Assembly: GCA_027422505.1 (NCBI GenBank)
Contig: JAPQWV010001413.1
Location: 1 to 64,000 of the forward strand
Length of the DNA stretch: 64,000 nucleotides
Origin: Craterostigma plantagineum
Taxonomy: Eukaryota > Streptophyta > Magnoliopsida > Lamiales > Linderniaceae
Direction: 5' to 3'
The notes under the pieces were generated by a model. It did not search any database, had not been told where the DNA came from, and worked only from the letters and a program-made list of their open reading frames with translations. The position numbers and the translations under genes were made by a program. Positions 10,163 through 22,450 of this stretch are shown one piece after another (the first letter of the stretch is position 1; each line of letters starts with the position of its first letter).

Positions 10163-13100
10163 AGATAGCAGTATCAAGAAAGAAACAAGTACGTAGTAAA
10201 TAAAGTAAAAATGAGTTGTGTTGAATGTTTTGAGAAAAAGAAAAAGGGAAAGAAGGTCGAGAATCTGAAAAGCCTTTAACATGTGCATTGGGGGAGGGGG
10301 ATATATATATATAGGGGTTCTGGAAAACCTTCTTATTAATAATACTATTAATTTAAATTTGCGGAAATTTTTTTTCAAAAAGATGCAGTATTTATGTCAA
10401 ATGAAAATAAGACATTTCCGAGATTGTAAACTTACTATGGGCGGTAAAGGATGCATAAAGCCGAACCCTAATGATCGATAATACTTCTATGTTTGGGAAT
10501 TAAATTTATAACCGATAAATAAAGGTTTGACCAATTCCTATTCTTAACGTATTGTAGCATCGATTGATTTGCTAGGTTTTTTTGCTGGCGCACACTTTCG
10601 AAGACTTCGATAGAAGCTCTTCGAGAAATCAAGGTGAGACTTTATGTTGACTGTGTACAATAATAGAATGGATTTCGGTGTACTAGATCTTTTTTGAAAA
10701 AAATAAGATAGACTGTAATAGATTTAATGTAGTTGGCTGGATGTTTTTCGAGCTAGTTGTATATATTTCTTTGTCACGACATTATATTATGACCACGTCA
10801 TTTGCTTAGACTTCAAGGCTTGGACTTTTGGGTACCATGCAATCGTGACCCTAATTTTTTCTTTTTGATATTTTGTGGAAGTTGTGATATGCTCATCTCA
10901 CCTACAATATCTGTATGTTTTTGTGTGTTGCATGTAGTTCGTAAGTTGTTCATAATTTTCTTATGAAGTCCAAATTGTATACTTTTTATTGTAATGCTTA
11001 CTATTTATAAGAAATAAATAATTTTATTTTATTAAAAAAGAAAATTAGACCATAAAAGGAGTCGTCTGAGTTATGCTTGAGTTTTGGCATTCTTTACTGT
11101 CGTTTCAGCTTTAAGAAATTCCGAACTCTTGGTTGAAGTTCATCTAAATTAATATAGCTTTAGCATATACTAGATTAAAATATCATTCGAAATGCCTTAC
11201 AATACCTCGATTTTTCTTGTGGGAATTTCGGTGGGACGCCAAACATCACCAAACCTAAATGGTCTTTGGGATTTTACGACTGCTTTCGTATATTCTTGAA
11301 TCGGTGACGACAGATTTGGAATTATTTAACCATCAAAGATTCGGTAATTTAGTACACAATAATTCGAGCTAGCTGTAAAAAATTTGAAACACACACACAC
11401 ACACCATAATTCATAATTTTAGCTTCATAGTGTTCCAAACACGACATTTGAATATTTCTATATTTGAGCATTAGTTAATCTTTCAAAACAAACATTTCAA
11501 TAATTTTGTGTAACCCATTATCCCAGCCGAATAGTTCATAATCATATGTGACACGCTCACTCAATATATTCAATATTTCTATATAATCAGGAATGATTGT
11601 ACGGATTTTGGTTATGTGTTTGCAGGACTTAATTACAATTTATCATAGGTAAGTACCAAAATAGCTTAAAATATGTATTTATGATTTATGATGTACCAAA
11701 AATAGCCTTCCATAAATAGATACTTTGACATCGAGTGGACAAGGTTCGAGACAAAGCGGCGATAATGTCAAATCTTAGCTAAAAAACATGTAGACATTAA
11801 TTATCTCGTTGAATGAGGACAAAACTAACAGTTGACTTAAATTTACATTATTGACCAGATATAAAATGGACATGTGGTTTTTCTTACTACGACGTAGAAA
11901 AAATTGGAGTCATGGGTTAGTTGTGTGATTGGACAATTAAATCTATTTCGACAGTTCAAGAAATATGTCGCATGAAGTTTTTGACATTTCAAGGGGTTTT
12001 ATTGCAATGCATTCCGCATGGATTGCAACAGTTGAAAATTAAATTAATCTTTCAAAATTTTATAAATACATATATACACTCCACTCGTCGAGATGGCATG
12101 GGAGTAATAATATAGCGTACTAATTTTTGTTATATAGTTTTTTTTTAGCATTGAAGATTATATGAGAAAAATAAATAAAAAGGGCCATTTAGTTTTGAAT
12201 CATAGTCAATCCTGTCCTATATTTCCATGTGACAAAGACAACAGACTTATCAAGTAAAGCAATTGACCTAAGCTTTGATTGAAGTCGTCTAGAAGATCAG
12301 GAATTATTGGTAGTTACTTGCTGATGAGTTAGTGATTACTACTACTAATACGAACATTAAAATAATAATAATAAGATAATGAAAAAAATTTAAAAATAAC
12401 GACATTGTTATGGGATTAGAAGGTTAAGTCATACGAGATTGAAAATACGTGTAATAAGACAAATAAAAACAATATACGATAAAATCTATATTGTTATGAC
12501 AGTTTGTAAATATCTACGAAATTCCAGATCGAATTTTACTCGGTCGATGACTTGTACACAAATTCACAACGAACAAGCTGGTGATTTGTCCTTTTCGAGT
12601 TTTAACTTATAGGAAAGGGCTAAGATATTTAGCAGAGTTCTAAGGGCATTAACGCATCTTGACTTGGTCTTTTTTTTTGTCTTTCTCATGCAATAATAGA
12701 ATAAAATATGACACAACAACAACGAACTTGATAGAAAAAATAATAATAACCAGTAAAAATTAAAAGTCATATGAGCAGCGGCACTAAATGATCAACAACG
12801 TCATTTTTTTCTCAACTTCTCATGCGAACGTGAGCAAGACATGCGAACATATCTTATCTGTCATTAAGTTGAAATTTGGTTATGAACTTAAACCTATCGA
12901 TCCAAGCCCATTAATCTCATTGCCGTAATTCAAACTTTAACAATAAATTGTTGAGGAGAAAATGAAACAAGATTAAGCACACAGTAACGTTTGTTGTGTG
13001 TGAGATTGATATCGGACCGAACTTTTGAAACTTCTCGGTCTCTTGCTCCTAAAAGTCCAAAATCTTGAAATCTAATTAATATGTAATTTCTTCTTACTTG

Positions 13101-13430
13101 TAAGAATGACTAATTAAGTAGGTTTGCGGATAACGTGTTTGGTTTAGAATCATATATGTATAATATATATATGTGTGTGTAACTATATATACACGTATGC
13201 ATATAAGCGTGCAAAAAGTAGGAAAGTGAAAATAAAAAAATTTATGTAGATGACATTCTTGGGATAGAGATGAGTTCTTGTGGTGACTTTGAGCGAGAGT
13301 CTTGATTACATAATTGCATATATGGCAAACTCCGACAATACTAATTATCAGTTTATGGTGCTTTAATATATAAATGTATTTACCATTCATATGCGAAAGC
13401 TAGATCATTGAACCCCCATTGAAATTTTAA
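10163..13430. other. long intergenic region, WRKY upstream region at the left
   Basis: The WRKY promoter and leader occupy the left side; an AT-alternating run lies at about 10300-10312. The rest is AT-rich sequence with a short CA run near 11390-11403. Scattered short open frames look random. No gene, RNA gene or structured repeat recognised. Confidence 0.45.
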
Positions 13431-13442
13431 TCTAGAGTTTTT

Positions 13443-14272
13443 TTTACTAAATATAATGGCTTTTTAAATAAAATAATGCCATTTCAATCAAATTCAATAA
13501 AATGGTGTTATTTCGTCCGAAATTAATAAAATAGGGCAAAACGCGCCCAATAAGTGCGACGTCGCGCCTATTAGGCGCGATGATGACGTGACACGAAAAA
13601 GGAAGATTTTATTTATTTTTTTATATGCATCGCACCCATTAGGTGCGATGTTAACTTTTTTTTTAATTTTTTTATTTTAGTTTGTTTTATATTTATTATT
13701 TATAAAATCCACAAAATCATAAAATCATCATTATGTCATCTGATTTACATAATAAAAATCTATAAACGCATCTATTTATTGTTTGTTTTGTGACGATTAA
13801 AATGATATGCACTTATATTTTTCGATATCAAAAATATTTTTTTATTTATAAAATAATATTTTTTAATTTATTAAAATAAAAACTATTTTTGATTATCGAA
13901 AAGATATGCATATCATTTTAATCGTCGCGAAACGAGCAATAAATTAGATGCGTTTATATATTTTTTATTTTGTAATCAGATGAAATAACGATGATTTTAT
14001 GATTTTGTGGATTTTATAAATAATAAATATAAAACAAACTAAAATAAAAAATAAAAAAAAAGTAAACATCGCACCTAATGGGTGCGATGCATATACAAAA
14101 ATAAACAAAATCTTCATTTTTTCGTGCCACGCCATCATCGCGCCTAATAGGCGCGACGTCGCACTTATTGGGCGCGTTTTGCCCTATTTTATTAATTTCG
14201 GGCGAAATAATCCCATTTTATTTTATTTTAATTGGAATGGCATTATTTTATTTAAAAGGCCAAATATAATCT
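13443..14272. repeat. ~830-bp palindromic foldback element
   Basis: The two halves are near-exact reverse complements about a centre near 13860. The left arm runs (in order) aaataatgccatttcaat, gggcaaaacgcgcccaat, a GTCGCGCCTATTAGGCGC segment, a catcgcacccattaggtg segment, then AT-rich sequence. The right arm reads the same features backwards. The loop is only a few tens of bases of A/T. Two short palindromes (around 13563-13581 and 13627-13649) sit inside each arm, so the structure is a palindrome of palindromes. The pentamer tctag borders it at 13431-13435 and 14280-14284, a possible but weak target duplication. No coding capacity. It could be a foldback DNA transposon or a MITE with full-length arms. 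Confidence 0.85.
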
Positions 14273-14314
14273 ACAACTGTCTAGTAAAGTACTATGGTTG
14301 ATCCCATTGAGATA

Positions 14315-14403
14315 CTACATTGCTCAACCCCAACTTGGTCCAAGTGAAAGAATGTCTAAACTACATTTCTCAACCCAACTTGGTCCAAGTGAAAGAAAGT
14401 CTG
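14315..14403. repeat. two-copy ~46-bp direct repeat
   Basis: A unit containing ACTTGGTCCAAGTGAAAG occurs twice in tandem, 14315-14360 and 14361-14403, with a few mismatches. It lies between the foldback and the next MITE and has no evident function. Confidence 0.75.
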
Positions 14404-14423
14404 GCTCCCCTTATAAGATCTGT

Positions 14424-14679
14424 TAGGGCAATGAGCGAGCTCGGCTCATTTTCTGGGCTCGAGCACGACCTCAGGCTTTTAGAAAAAAATAAAAAAATAA
14501 TAAAATTTAATATAATTCAAAAAACACAAAAATTAAAAAATGTCGTGAGCCTGTTCGCAAGCTTTGGAGCTCTTACGTCTGATCTCAAGCTCGAGCTCGA
14601 TATAAATGAGCTCGAGCTCATTTTTGTCGAGCTCTAGCCGAGCTTTTGTCGAGCCAGCCCCGCTTATCTTTCACCCCTA
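14424..14679. mobile_element. hAT-type MITE rich in GAGCTC
   Basis: A 256-bp non-coding element. It starts TAGGGCAATGAG and its other end, read on the minus strand, starts TAGGGGTGAAAG. It is flanked by agatctgt (14416-14423) and aaatctgt (14680-14687), matching at seven of eight positions. TAGGG termini and an 8-bp duplication fit hAT elements of the Ac type. The interior carries repeated self-complementary GAGCTC/GCTCGAGC motifs. Confidence 0.65.
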
Positions 14680-14687
14680 AAATCTGT

Positions 14688-16927
14688 TTTTTAATTAATA
14701 GTGTGGGGATTTCTTTAGGCCCAATTCCAGCCAATATAAGCTTTTAGGATTCCTCTCTAAAATCGATGGACAATAGACAGATTTAACCCCACTAATTTAT
14801 ATAGGTGATCATCTTCTTGGATTTACGGATGTGGACTTGGGCTTGACACACAACAAAATAGAAGTTGTGATTTAAAATTCAATACGTATTATTTATAATA
14901 AATAAATAGAGTAATTTATAATAATTTAAAATTGAGGAGAAGATTATTAATTAATTAAATAAATAAATTGGACAGTTTTCGTGCCGGAGAAAATATGATA
15001 GACCAGTGATGACTGATGAGCAAACTGGACACTATACTATAGTCAGTAAGAAAATACTATAAATAAAGAAAATGTTTTTTAATGAATGAGATTCGAGGCC
15101 CATAAAAGTTGACGTAGATGACTTACTTTCATGGGGTGGTTTACTTTTATATGCATCGTTTTAATACATATCGTTTAAGTATATTATATGCATATTAAGA
15201 AATAAAATACAATCTTCATTATACCCTTAATTAATTATGTTATGTAATTTAATTTAACAATTTCTATTAAATATAAGGGGTATAACTGGAAATAATCAAT
15301 ATTGTTTATCATGAAAAGGTAAAACGACATGTATTTAAAAACAAAAAAATTTCTAAAACGACATGTATTAAGTAAGAGATGGAGTACTAGTTTTACAAAA
15401 ATAGCACTATGTGCAAAGTACTACAAAATAGGCATAATTTTTTTTTTTGTAATATACTTTCATAATCTTTTTATTCCAGTACATTTCTAATTTATTGTTA
15501 GGGAATTTCACTTGGTACCTCTGTGTTTTAGGCTTTTCAGCTGGTGCCTGTGTTTAAGACTTTTCCAACTAGTACCAAAAGTATTTTCAATTCCAGTTGG
15601 TACCCATGTATTTAAGGCTTTTCCAATTGGCGTCCAATGTGTTTTCAATAAAAAAAAATTGAATTCACGTTTTTCATATTTTGTAATATATATGGTATAA
15701 AAAATATGTACATTATATTTTTTCTCTAGGCTACCATAGCCTTTTCATGAACCATTTGTGAAACAATTGTGATGTTTCGATCATGAACTCAGCTATACCA
15801 GTCGATAAACCCCGTAAAAAAACCCATCATGAAACATAATGCATCTTGGTTGAAGTTTTCCAAATTGTGCAGTATATATTTCTTTTATTTGTGTGAATGC
15901 GTATATGATTTTTTTTATTTTGTGGACGTATATTTAAATTTTTTTTATTTTATCTTTAATATGTGCATATGACAAAATTAATTAATAAAATAAAAAATGT
16001 CTACTTTTTGTAATAAACTTGTTCACGTAATAAAATTAATTCTGAAAAAGAAAACAAAATAGAAAGATGCCAATTTTGTAACACAAAACACAGTGTCTAT
16101 TTATTAGTTGTTGATAAAATGCCTAGTTTTGTAATTAACTCACCTCATGGGCCTGTACGAAACTGTTTTGCACGAATTCTTAATAAAATTCAAATCTGCA
16201 TTCTCAAACAAAGAAAAATGAGATCGGTGCATGAATGTTAACGGTCTTCATTTCAGATAAGACTAATAAATAAAGGTAACATCAGAAGACAAAATCATTC
16301 CATTCAAACGTCTTATACAGTAAACAGATACAGAAATCAATTCAATTTCGTATGCTCAAGTTTGACCTCTAGTAGATGATACATCCGTCTCATTCAAAGT
16401 CTATCCGTCTCGAACGTAGTACTAGTAGTAGTAATATCAATAATAATAATAATAATAATAATATAATTATAATAACAATAATAATAAAAATAATTCTGGA
16501 AACATTTTTAAATCGTGTACTACTAACTCGGTTTAATTGAACTGAACTCGGATTTCATCCGCTCCACGTCATCGAACATGATACTTTGCTAGTCGTGCCC
16601 AAAAATATTCAATACAAATCGAAAGATTCTTCTTGATTTCAACAATAGCAGTCCAGTGATAGTCATAATATTTTAATCGTTTAAACAATTTTGAAAAGTC
16701 ATTGGCTGCTGGTGGCGGTGGAATTCCTTTGATGACTTATATAACTGCAAGTAGCTATCTAAGAGAGACACATGTCTATTGATCAGCAGCACACACACTT
16801 TGAGCCAAAAGTTGCCATTGATTTTCTATAAATTGCTCACAAAATTCATTCTTCCTCACTCTTACCTCTCACACTTGAAGAAAAGAAAAAGAGACACACA
16901 CAAACACGCAGTGAAAGAAAAGAAAAG
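14688..16927. other. intergenic region with repeat relics
   Basis: AT-rich. At 15515-15640 a ~40-bp phrase (ggtacc...gtgtttaaggcttttcca) recurs about three times with variation. At 15370-15390 the sequence taagagatggagtac resembles a Stowaway-type MITE end, but a matching left end is not convincing. An AAT/ATA microsatellite lies at about 16435-16490. The right end should be the 5' leader of the RING gene. No coding gene recognised. Confidence 0.4.
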
Positions 16928-17330
16928 ATGATGTCAGTCCGAGCAGAATCGAACTACGGATATTTGATAATAATCTTCTACTCATGCATAATGTTCCCAT
17001 TCTATCGATTATTCGAGACGATCATCGGAGCATACAGTTTCATTACCAACCTAAAACCCCAACAGAATCTACGGATCACATTATTATTGCATCAAAGGAT
17101 GACTACGACGAACAGCTCGACGATCTTCTACAAGTGTCAAGATTTCAAGATTTGGGAAGTTATTACGACGAGGGAGAAACGTGCTCGATTTGCTTGATGG
17201 AGTTCGAGGAGGACCATTTCGTAAATACGCTCCCACGTTGCTCGCACGTTTTTCATGCCGAGTGTTTGAGCAAATGGTATCACAGATGCCATCTACTTGT
17301 CCCTTGTGTAGGTCGCCATTGGTTTTATAA
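16928..17330 (+). CDS. RING-H2 finger protein (ATL-like E3 ligase), single exon
   Basis: A short predicted E3 ubiquitin ligase. It begins MMSVRAESNYGYL, followed by one hydrophobic segment (LIIIFYSCIMFPFYRLF) that could anchor it in a membrane. The C-terminal RING-H2 finger reads CSICLMEFEE, TLPRCSHVFHAECLSKW, then CP-x-CR, giving the C-C-C-H-H-C-C-C ligand order. Two one-base breaks are needed: one between about 17035 and 17060 (membrane part to HYQPKTPTES part), and one near 17289, where one base is missing before the last cysteine pair. With these the frame ends at TAA 17328-17330, about 134 codons, short for the ATL group. The substrate is unknown. Confidence 0.8.
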
Positions 17331-17595
17331 ATTTTTTCATTCTTTTTAATTATGTAATATAAAGAACAAATGTAGAAATAGATTGCCATCTACCTCCCTA
17401 TGTTTGTCCTTTTTTATGTAATATAATGAGAATCCTTACAGCCTTTCAATGAGTGCCTCAATAATATTACCAGAAAGTGATTTATATTCTCAAGGGAGGA
17501 GAATTGCTATCGCCTTTTCCATCGTTATCTCATGGTCTTTGAATTTGTCGAGTACCCTAATATATTACTATTAATCCAACGTTGGTGGAAGTATT

Positions 17596-17839
17596 TCAGA
17601 TAGCATACGTTGATTGTGTTACATTAAACGATATAGTAATTACTGTAATTACCGCCAACACGAATATTGTTTGCCAAACTGTCCATGGACAGTGAAACCG
17701 TCGGTGCCAAGCCAAATCAAACATTTCGTGGTTCCGCAGCAAAGTCAGGATACTTACTAAAAAATGCTTCCAAGCTGCACCATCAGAAGGGTGAGACATG
17801 ACACTTTCATTGGGTACATGTGTAGCATGCCATGTCATC
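17596..17839 (-). pseudogene. CACTA (En/Spm) transposase fragment, part 2
   Basis: On the minus strand the peptide TWHATHVPNESVMSHPSDG followed by AAWKHF matches the Tnp2-type transposase of CACTA elements. It is followed, after a frame change, by DFAAEPRNVRFGLA-like sequence and DGFTVHGQF. It continues directly the reading of the fragment at 23063-23935: the copia element splits the two within one coding segment. The homology fades near 17600, so the rest of the transposase is missing. Confidence 0.75.
17835..17839. repeat. 5-bp target duplication of the copia insertion (left copy)
   Basis: tcatc here matches tcatc at 23063-23067 on the other side of the element. Five bases is the normal Ty1/copia target duplication. 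Confidence 0.9.
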
Positions 17840-18450
17840 TGTTAGGATCGGACGGTATAAACGAACAAACAATTACGGCAGCGAACGTGTATCGGCAGCC
17901 CAAGAATTATCAACTCAACGAAATAACAGAAATAACACGGCGATATAACGTGGAAAACCCCTTCAATTCTACGGGGTAAAAACCACGGGACCAAACGATC
18001 CAAAATCCACTATCACCATGAGGAAGTACAGTGAATTACACCACAACCCAACCACAAACGAGCTATGATACCAAATCAAAGCTCCAAATCACCACAACTC
18101 GAAATAAGATCGCAACATCAAATTCGTCACAGAAAATCGCAGCAGACTTCAAAAATTCGTAACTCACAAAACAGACCTCGAAATGAAAATCCCTTCGGGG
18201 AGAATGAAGATCAATGAGTCTTCTACCTTCTCCTGAAATTTCAGGCCATCGGACAATGTTTGCTCCTCCAAATGTGAGAAATTCGAATCTGTCGCTGGAT
18301 AGAAAAGTTGCAGAAATTCTCCTTATTACTTGGATGAATGATCGATGGGTCCTATGTGTGGTAGGTGAGATCCCAGCTATAATTGTGATGATGGTAGTGG
18401 GCCGCAAAATTTGGGCTTTCGGACACAAAGTTGGGAGCCCAAACCCAACA
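17840..18450 (-). repeat. 3' LTR of the copia element
   Basis: A 611-bp long terminal repeat, bounded by TG at 17840 and CA at 18450 (tgttaggatcgg ... cccaaaccc-aaca). It differs from the other LTR by two substitutions and five one-base homopolymer length changes. Because the element lies on the minus strand, this is its 3' LTR. Confidence 0.95.
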
Positions 18451-18452
18451 AA

Positions 18453-18467
18453 TCTCCCCCTCCCAAC
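18453..18467 (-). other. polypurine tract of the copia element
   Basis: On the minus strand a purine run, GGGAGGGGGAGATT, lies immediately upstream of the 3' LTR. It would prime plus-strand DNA synthesis. Confidence 0.85.
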
Positions 18468-21400
18468 TATGTGGAGGAAATCGCCAAACCGGCGATCGCA
18501 CAACAAGCTTCAAACTTTAATCTCACCAATGACTTAGTCATCATATCAGCTCCATTATCATCGGTGTGAATCTTCTCAACTTCAAGCTGCTTGCTATCCA
18601 AAATTTCACGAATCCAATGATATCGCATATCAATATGCTTCGACTTCCCATGAAACGTTGGATTCTTACTGAGATGAATAGCACTCTGGCTGTCACAGAA
18701 TAAGACATACCTTTGCTGATCAAAGCCAAGCCCACTCATGAAGTTCTTCATCCAAAGAAGCTCTTTGCAAGTCTCCGTAACAGCTATAAACTCTGCCTCT
18801 GTCGTAGACAATGCAATACACTTTTGAAGTCTGGACTGCCAAGATACGGCTCCCCCTGCAAATGTAATCAAATAACCCGAAGTAGATTTCCTCGTATCCA
18901 CATCTCCGCCCAGATCTGAATCTGTATAACCAACAAGATAGGCTCGTCAGAACCGAAACACAATCTCATGTTGGACGTACCTCGGAGATATCTCAAAATC
19001 CATTTCACAGCATTCCAATGCTCTTTCCTGGATTAGACATGAATCTACTAACAACTCCAACTGCATGAGCTAAATCGGGTCGAGTACACACCATAGCATA
19101 CATAAGACTACCAACGGCAGATGAATAGGGAACTCGGTCCATAACTTCTTTTTCTTTCTCGTCTGTAGGGCACTGGGTCATGCTCAATCTAATAAAAGTA
19201 GCAAGTGGAGTACTCACCGTTTTAGCTCTCTCCATGCTAAAGCGTTGTAGTACCTTTTCGATGTACTTTTCTTGAGATAACCACACTTCTTCTCTTTTCG
19301 GTCACGTGTGATATTCATCCCAAGAATGCATTGAGCCGGCCCCAAATCCTTCATCGAGAAATGCTTGCTCAAGTCCTTCTTTAACTTGTAAATTCGAGAT
19401 GGCGAAGAACCTACAATAAGCATATCATCAACATAAAGTAACAAAATGATAATATCGTCATCGAGGAATCTCTGCATAAAAACACAATGGTCAGTTTCAT
19501 TCTTCTTATACCCTTCTTGAATCATCACCGATTCAAATTTCTTATACCATTGCCTCGGAGCTTGTTTCAAACCATACAAGCTCTTTTTCAATTTGCAGAC
19601 ATAATTCTCCTTTCCTTTCTGAACGAAACCCTCGGGTTGCTCCATATAAATTTCTTCATCAAGATCACCATGAAGAAAAGCAGTCTTGACATCCATCTGT
19701 TCAATATCAAAATCAAGATTCGCTGCCAAACCCAAAACGACACGGATAGAAGTCATCTTCACAACTGGCGAAAAAATCTCACTAAAATCAATCCCATGCT
19801 TCTGACTGAAGCCTTTGACAACCAACCTGGATTTAAATCTGGGAGAAAGTGAGTGCTCTTCATGCTTCACCTTGTAAATCCACCTGTTCTTCAAAGCCCT
19901 TTTACCTTTAGGAAGCTCCACCAGTTCATATGTGTCATTTACTCGTAAAGAATCCATCTCGTCTTTCATAGAAGCAATCCACTTGTCTCTATCTGAACTA
20001 TGAATGGCTTCATCATAACTCTCTGGCTCTCCTTCACTAGTAAGAAGCACAAACTCGTCGGATGAGTAACGAGTAGAAGGTCGTCTCTCTCTCGTAGATC
20101 TTCTAACAGAAGGTTCTGGCAAGTCAACATGTGTCTCCTCCTGCTGAGCAACATCATCAGCAACATGATCATCGGGTTGATTCTCAGCTTCATCTGGATT
20201 TGGTGTAAGTAGGTGATCCAAATCAATCAAGCGATCATTCTGAATAACTGGCTTTTCTAACTTCTCGATATCCTCAATCGTCTGATCCTCCATAAAGATA
20301 ACATCACGGCTTCTGATAAGCTTCTTATCGACAGGATCATAACATCTGTAGCCAAACTCGTCATCGCCATAGCCAAGAAAAATGCACTGTCTTGTTTTGG
20401 CATCCAACTTTGATCTCTCATCTCTTGGGACATGTACAAAACACTTGCACCCGAAAACTCTCAAGTGATCATATGAGACATCCTTACCATACCAGACTTT
20501 GTTAGGAACATCACCCTGCAAAGCAACTGAAGGAGTCAAATTAATAATACGAGTAACCGTATATAAAGCCTCACCCCAAAATGCTGAGGCAACTTTGCTT
20601 CTGACAGTAAGCATCTGACTCTCTCCATCAATGTCCTGTTCATTCGTTCAGCCAAACCATTCAACTGAGGGGTCTTAGGAGGTGTTTTCTGATGCGAATA
20701 CCATATCGTCGACAATAAGAATCAAATGGTCCGAGATATTCACCTCCGTTGTCCGTTCTGATGCACTTCAACTTCTTTCCTGTCTCGCGCTCAACAGAAA
20801 TATAAACTCAATAAAAGCGTCAAGTACCTGATCCTTTGACTTCAAGTGCGAACCCATAACTTTCGTGAATGATCATCAATAAATGTGACAAAATAAGAAG
20901 CACCTCCAAATGACTTCACCTTCAAAGGACCGCAAACATCCGAGTGAACTAACTCAAGCAAAGCGTCCTTCTTGTGAGGTGGATGATGATGAAAAGAAAC
21001 CCGTTTCTGCTTTCCAGCTAAGCAATGCACACATCTGTCTAACTTAGTGCCTTTCAAGCCGGGAAGTAAATTCTTCTTGGCCAAACATCGAGCCCTTTCT
21101 CACTAATATGACTCAATCTCCGATGCCAAAGACTCGAAGAATTCCCGCTATCGACTGCGTTCACAACACTAGCAGAAACATTAGTATTAAGCAATACAAA
21201 TTTGAAAATTTCTTACCACGAGCCACTATCAAAGAGCCTCGAGTGATCTTCCAAAGTCCATCACCAAAGTGGCAAGAATAACCCTCATCATCAAGCTTTC
21301 CAGTAGAAATGAGATGCAATCGAACATCAGGAGCATGTCTGACCTCCTTCAATATCAACTTCGAACCCAATCCTGTGTCCAAACAAATATTGCCAATGCC

Positions 21401-22396
21401 TATCACCTCCGCTAAACCATCATTGCCCATCTTCAAGACTCCAAATTGCCCGGAGTATATGATGAAAAGAATTCCCGATTAGCCGTAACATGATAAGCTG
21501 CACCACTGTCCAGACCCAACTAGTCTCGCCTTTCACAAGATTGATTCCGTCGTCGTCATAAACAATAACAAGGTTATCTGGAGTAGTGGTGGTATTCACG
21601 CGATCATCACCGTCGTCAACATTCTTCTTTGACTGCTCCTTCTTCAACTTATAGCAATATCTCTTGATATGCCCCTTTTTTCCCGCAATGATGACACTCA
21701 AGATCCTTATATTTCGATCTTGACTTGCTTCTTCCTCTGCTCTTGGCCTCGGTTGTTAGAACTCTGGCCCGTATGCCTACTTCTCCCCCTATCTTCAGTA
21801 ACCAACACCTCAGAAAGTGACGAAGTACCTTGCGTTTTCCTTCTCACCTCCTCATTCAAGACGCCGCTCTTGACATACTCCAAGGTTACCAATCCATTGG
21901 GGGCCGAATTGGTCAATGAAAACTCGAAAACTTTCCCAGAATCAGGGAGAGTATTTAATAGCCATAAACCGAGAACCTCCGATTCAAACTTAACGCCCAT
22001 GCCAAACAACTGATCAAAAACACCCTTGAACTCATTGATGTGGTCAGAAATGGACGTGTTTTCTTGATATCGCAAATGCATCGCCTGCTTCAAAAGAAAC
22101 AATTTATTGTTACCTGTTTTGGAAGCATATAACGTCTCAAGCTTTTCCCACAACGTCTTGGCATGTGTCTCATTCACAATATGGTTCAATACATTGTCTT
22201 CAACCCATTGCCGAATAAAGCCACATACTTGAAGATGCTCAAAATCCCATTCTTCATCAGTTTTTGAATCGGGCTTTGCTGTAGCGAAAAACCGGAAGAT
22301 GCAATTTCTTCACAATAAAAGATCCTTCATCTTGCCTTTCCACTTGTGATAATTCGTGCCGTTCAAACAAACCATTCTATTCAAATTCGCCTCCAT
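18467..22396 (-). CDS. copia gag-pol polyprotein, frame-broken
   Basis: Read from an ATG at about 22396. Gag begins MEANLNRM and contains LNGTNYHKWKGKMKDLL, then a gag-polypeptide segment (22189-21707) and a CCHC knuckle (KKGHIKRYCYKLK, near 21680). The protease region lies at about 21530-21440. A GAG-pre-integrase HCLAGKQKR motif and an integrase core with LELVHSDVCGP and FVTFIDDHSRKLWV lie near 21030-20850. Reverse transcriptase has YVDDM at about 19420 and KTAFLHGDLDEEIYMEQP. RNase H has STTEAEFIAVTE and CDSQSAIHLSKNP, ending IAGLAISST. Frame changes occur near 22320, 21700, 21440, 21100, 20640, 19280 and 18960. The product would be a virus-like-particle polyprotein that copies the element. 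Confidence 0.85.
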
Positions 22397-22435
22397 CCTG
22401 CACGGATCAAAGAATACCGACAAAACCAACTGCAA

Positions 22436-22447
22436 GCTCTGATACCA
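22436..22447 (-). other. primer binding site of the copia element
   Basis: On the minus strand TGGTATCAGAGC lies three bases inside the 5' LTR. This is the classic plant site complementary to the 3' end of initiator methionine tRNA. Confidence 0.9.
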
Positions 22448-22450
22448 CTC

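Noticed and set aside
10281..10481. Short open frame upstream of the WRKY start
   Set aside because: It spans the TA run and promoter region with no recognisable domain.
13094..13390. 98-codon minus-strand open frame rich in Ile, Tyr and His
   Set aside because: AT-rich random composition with microsatellite-like TATA/CACA runs and no conserved motif.
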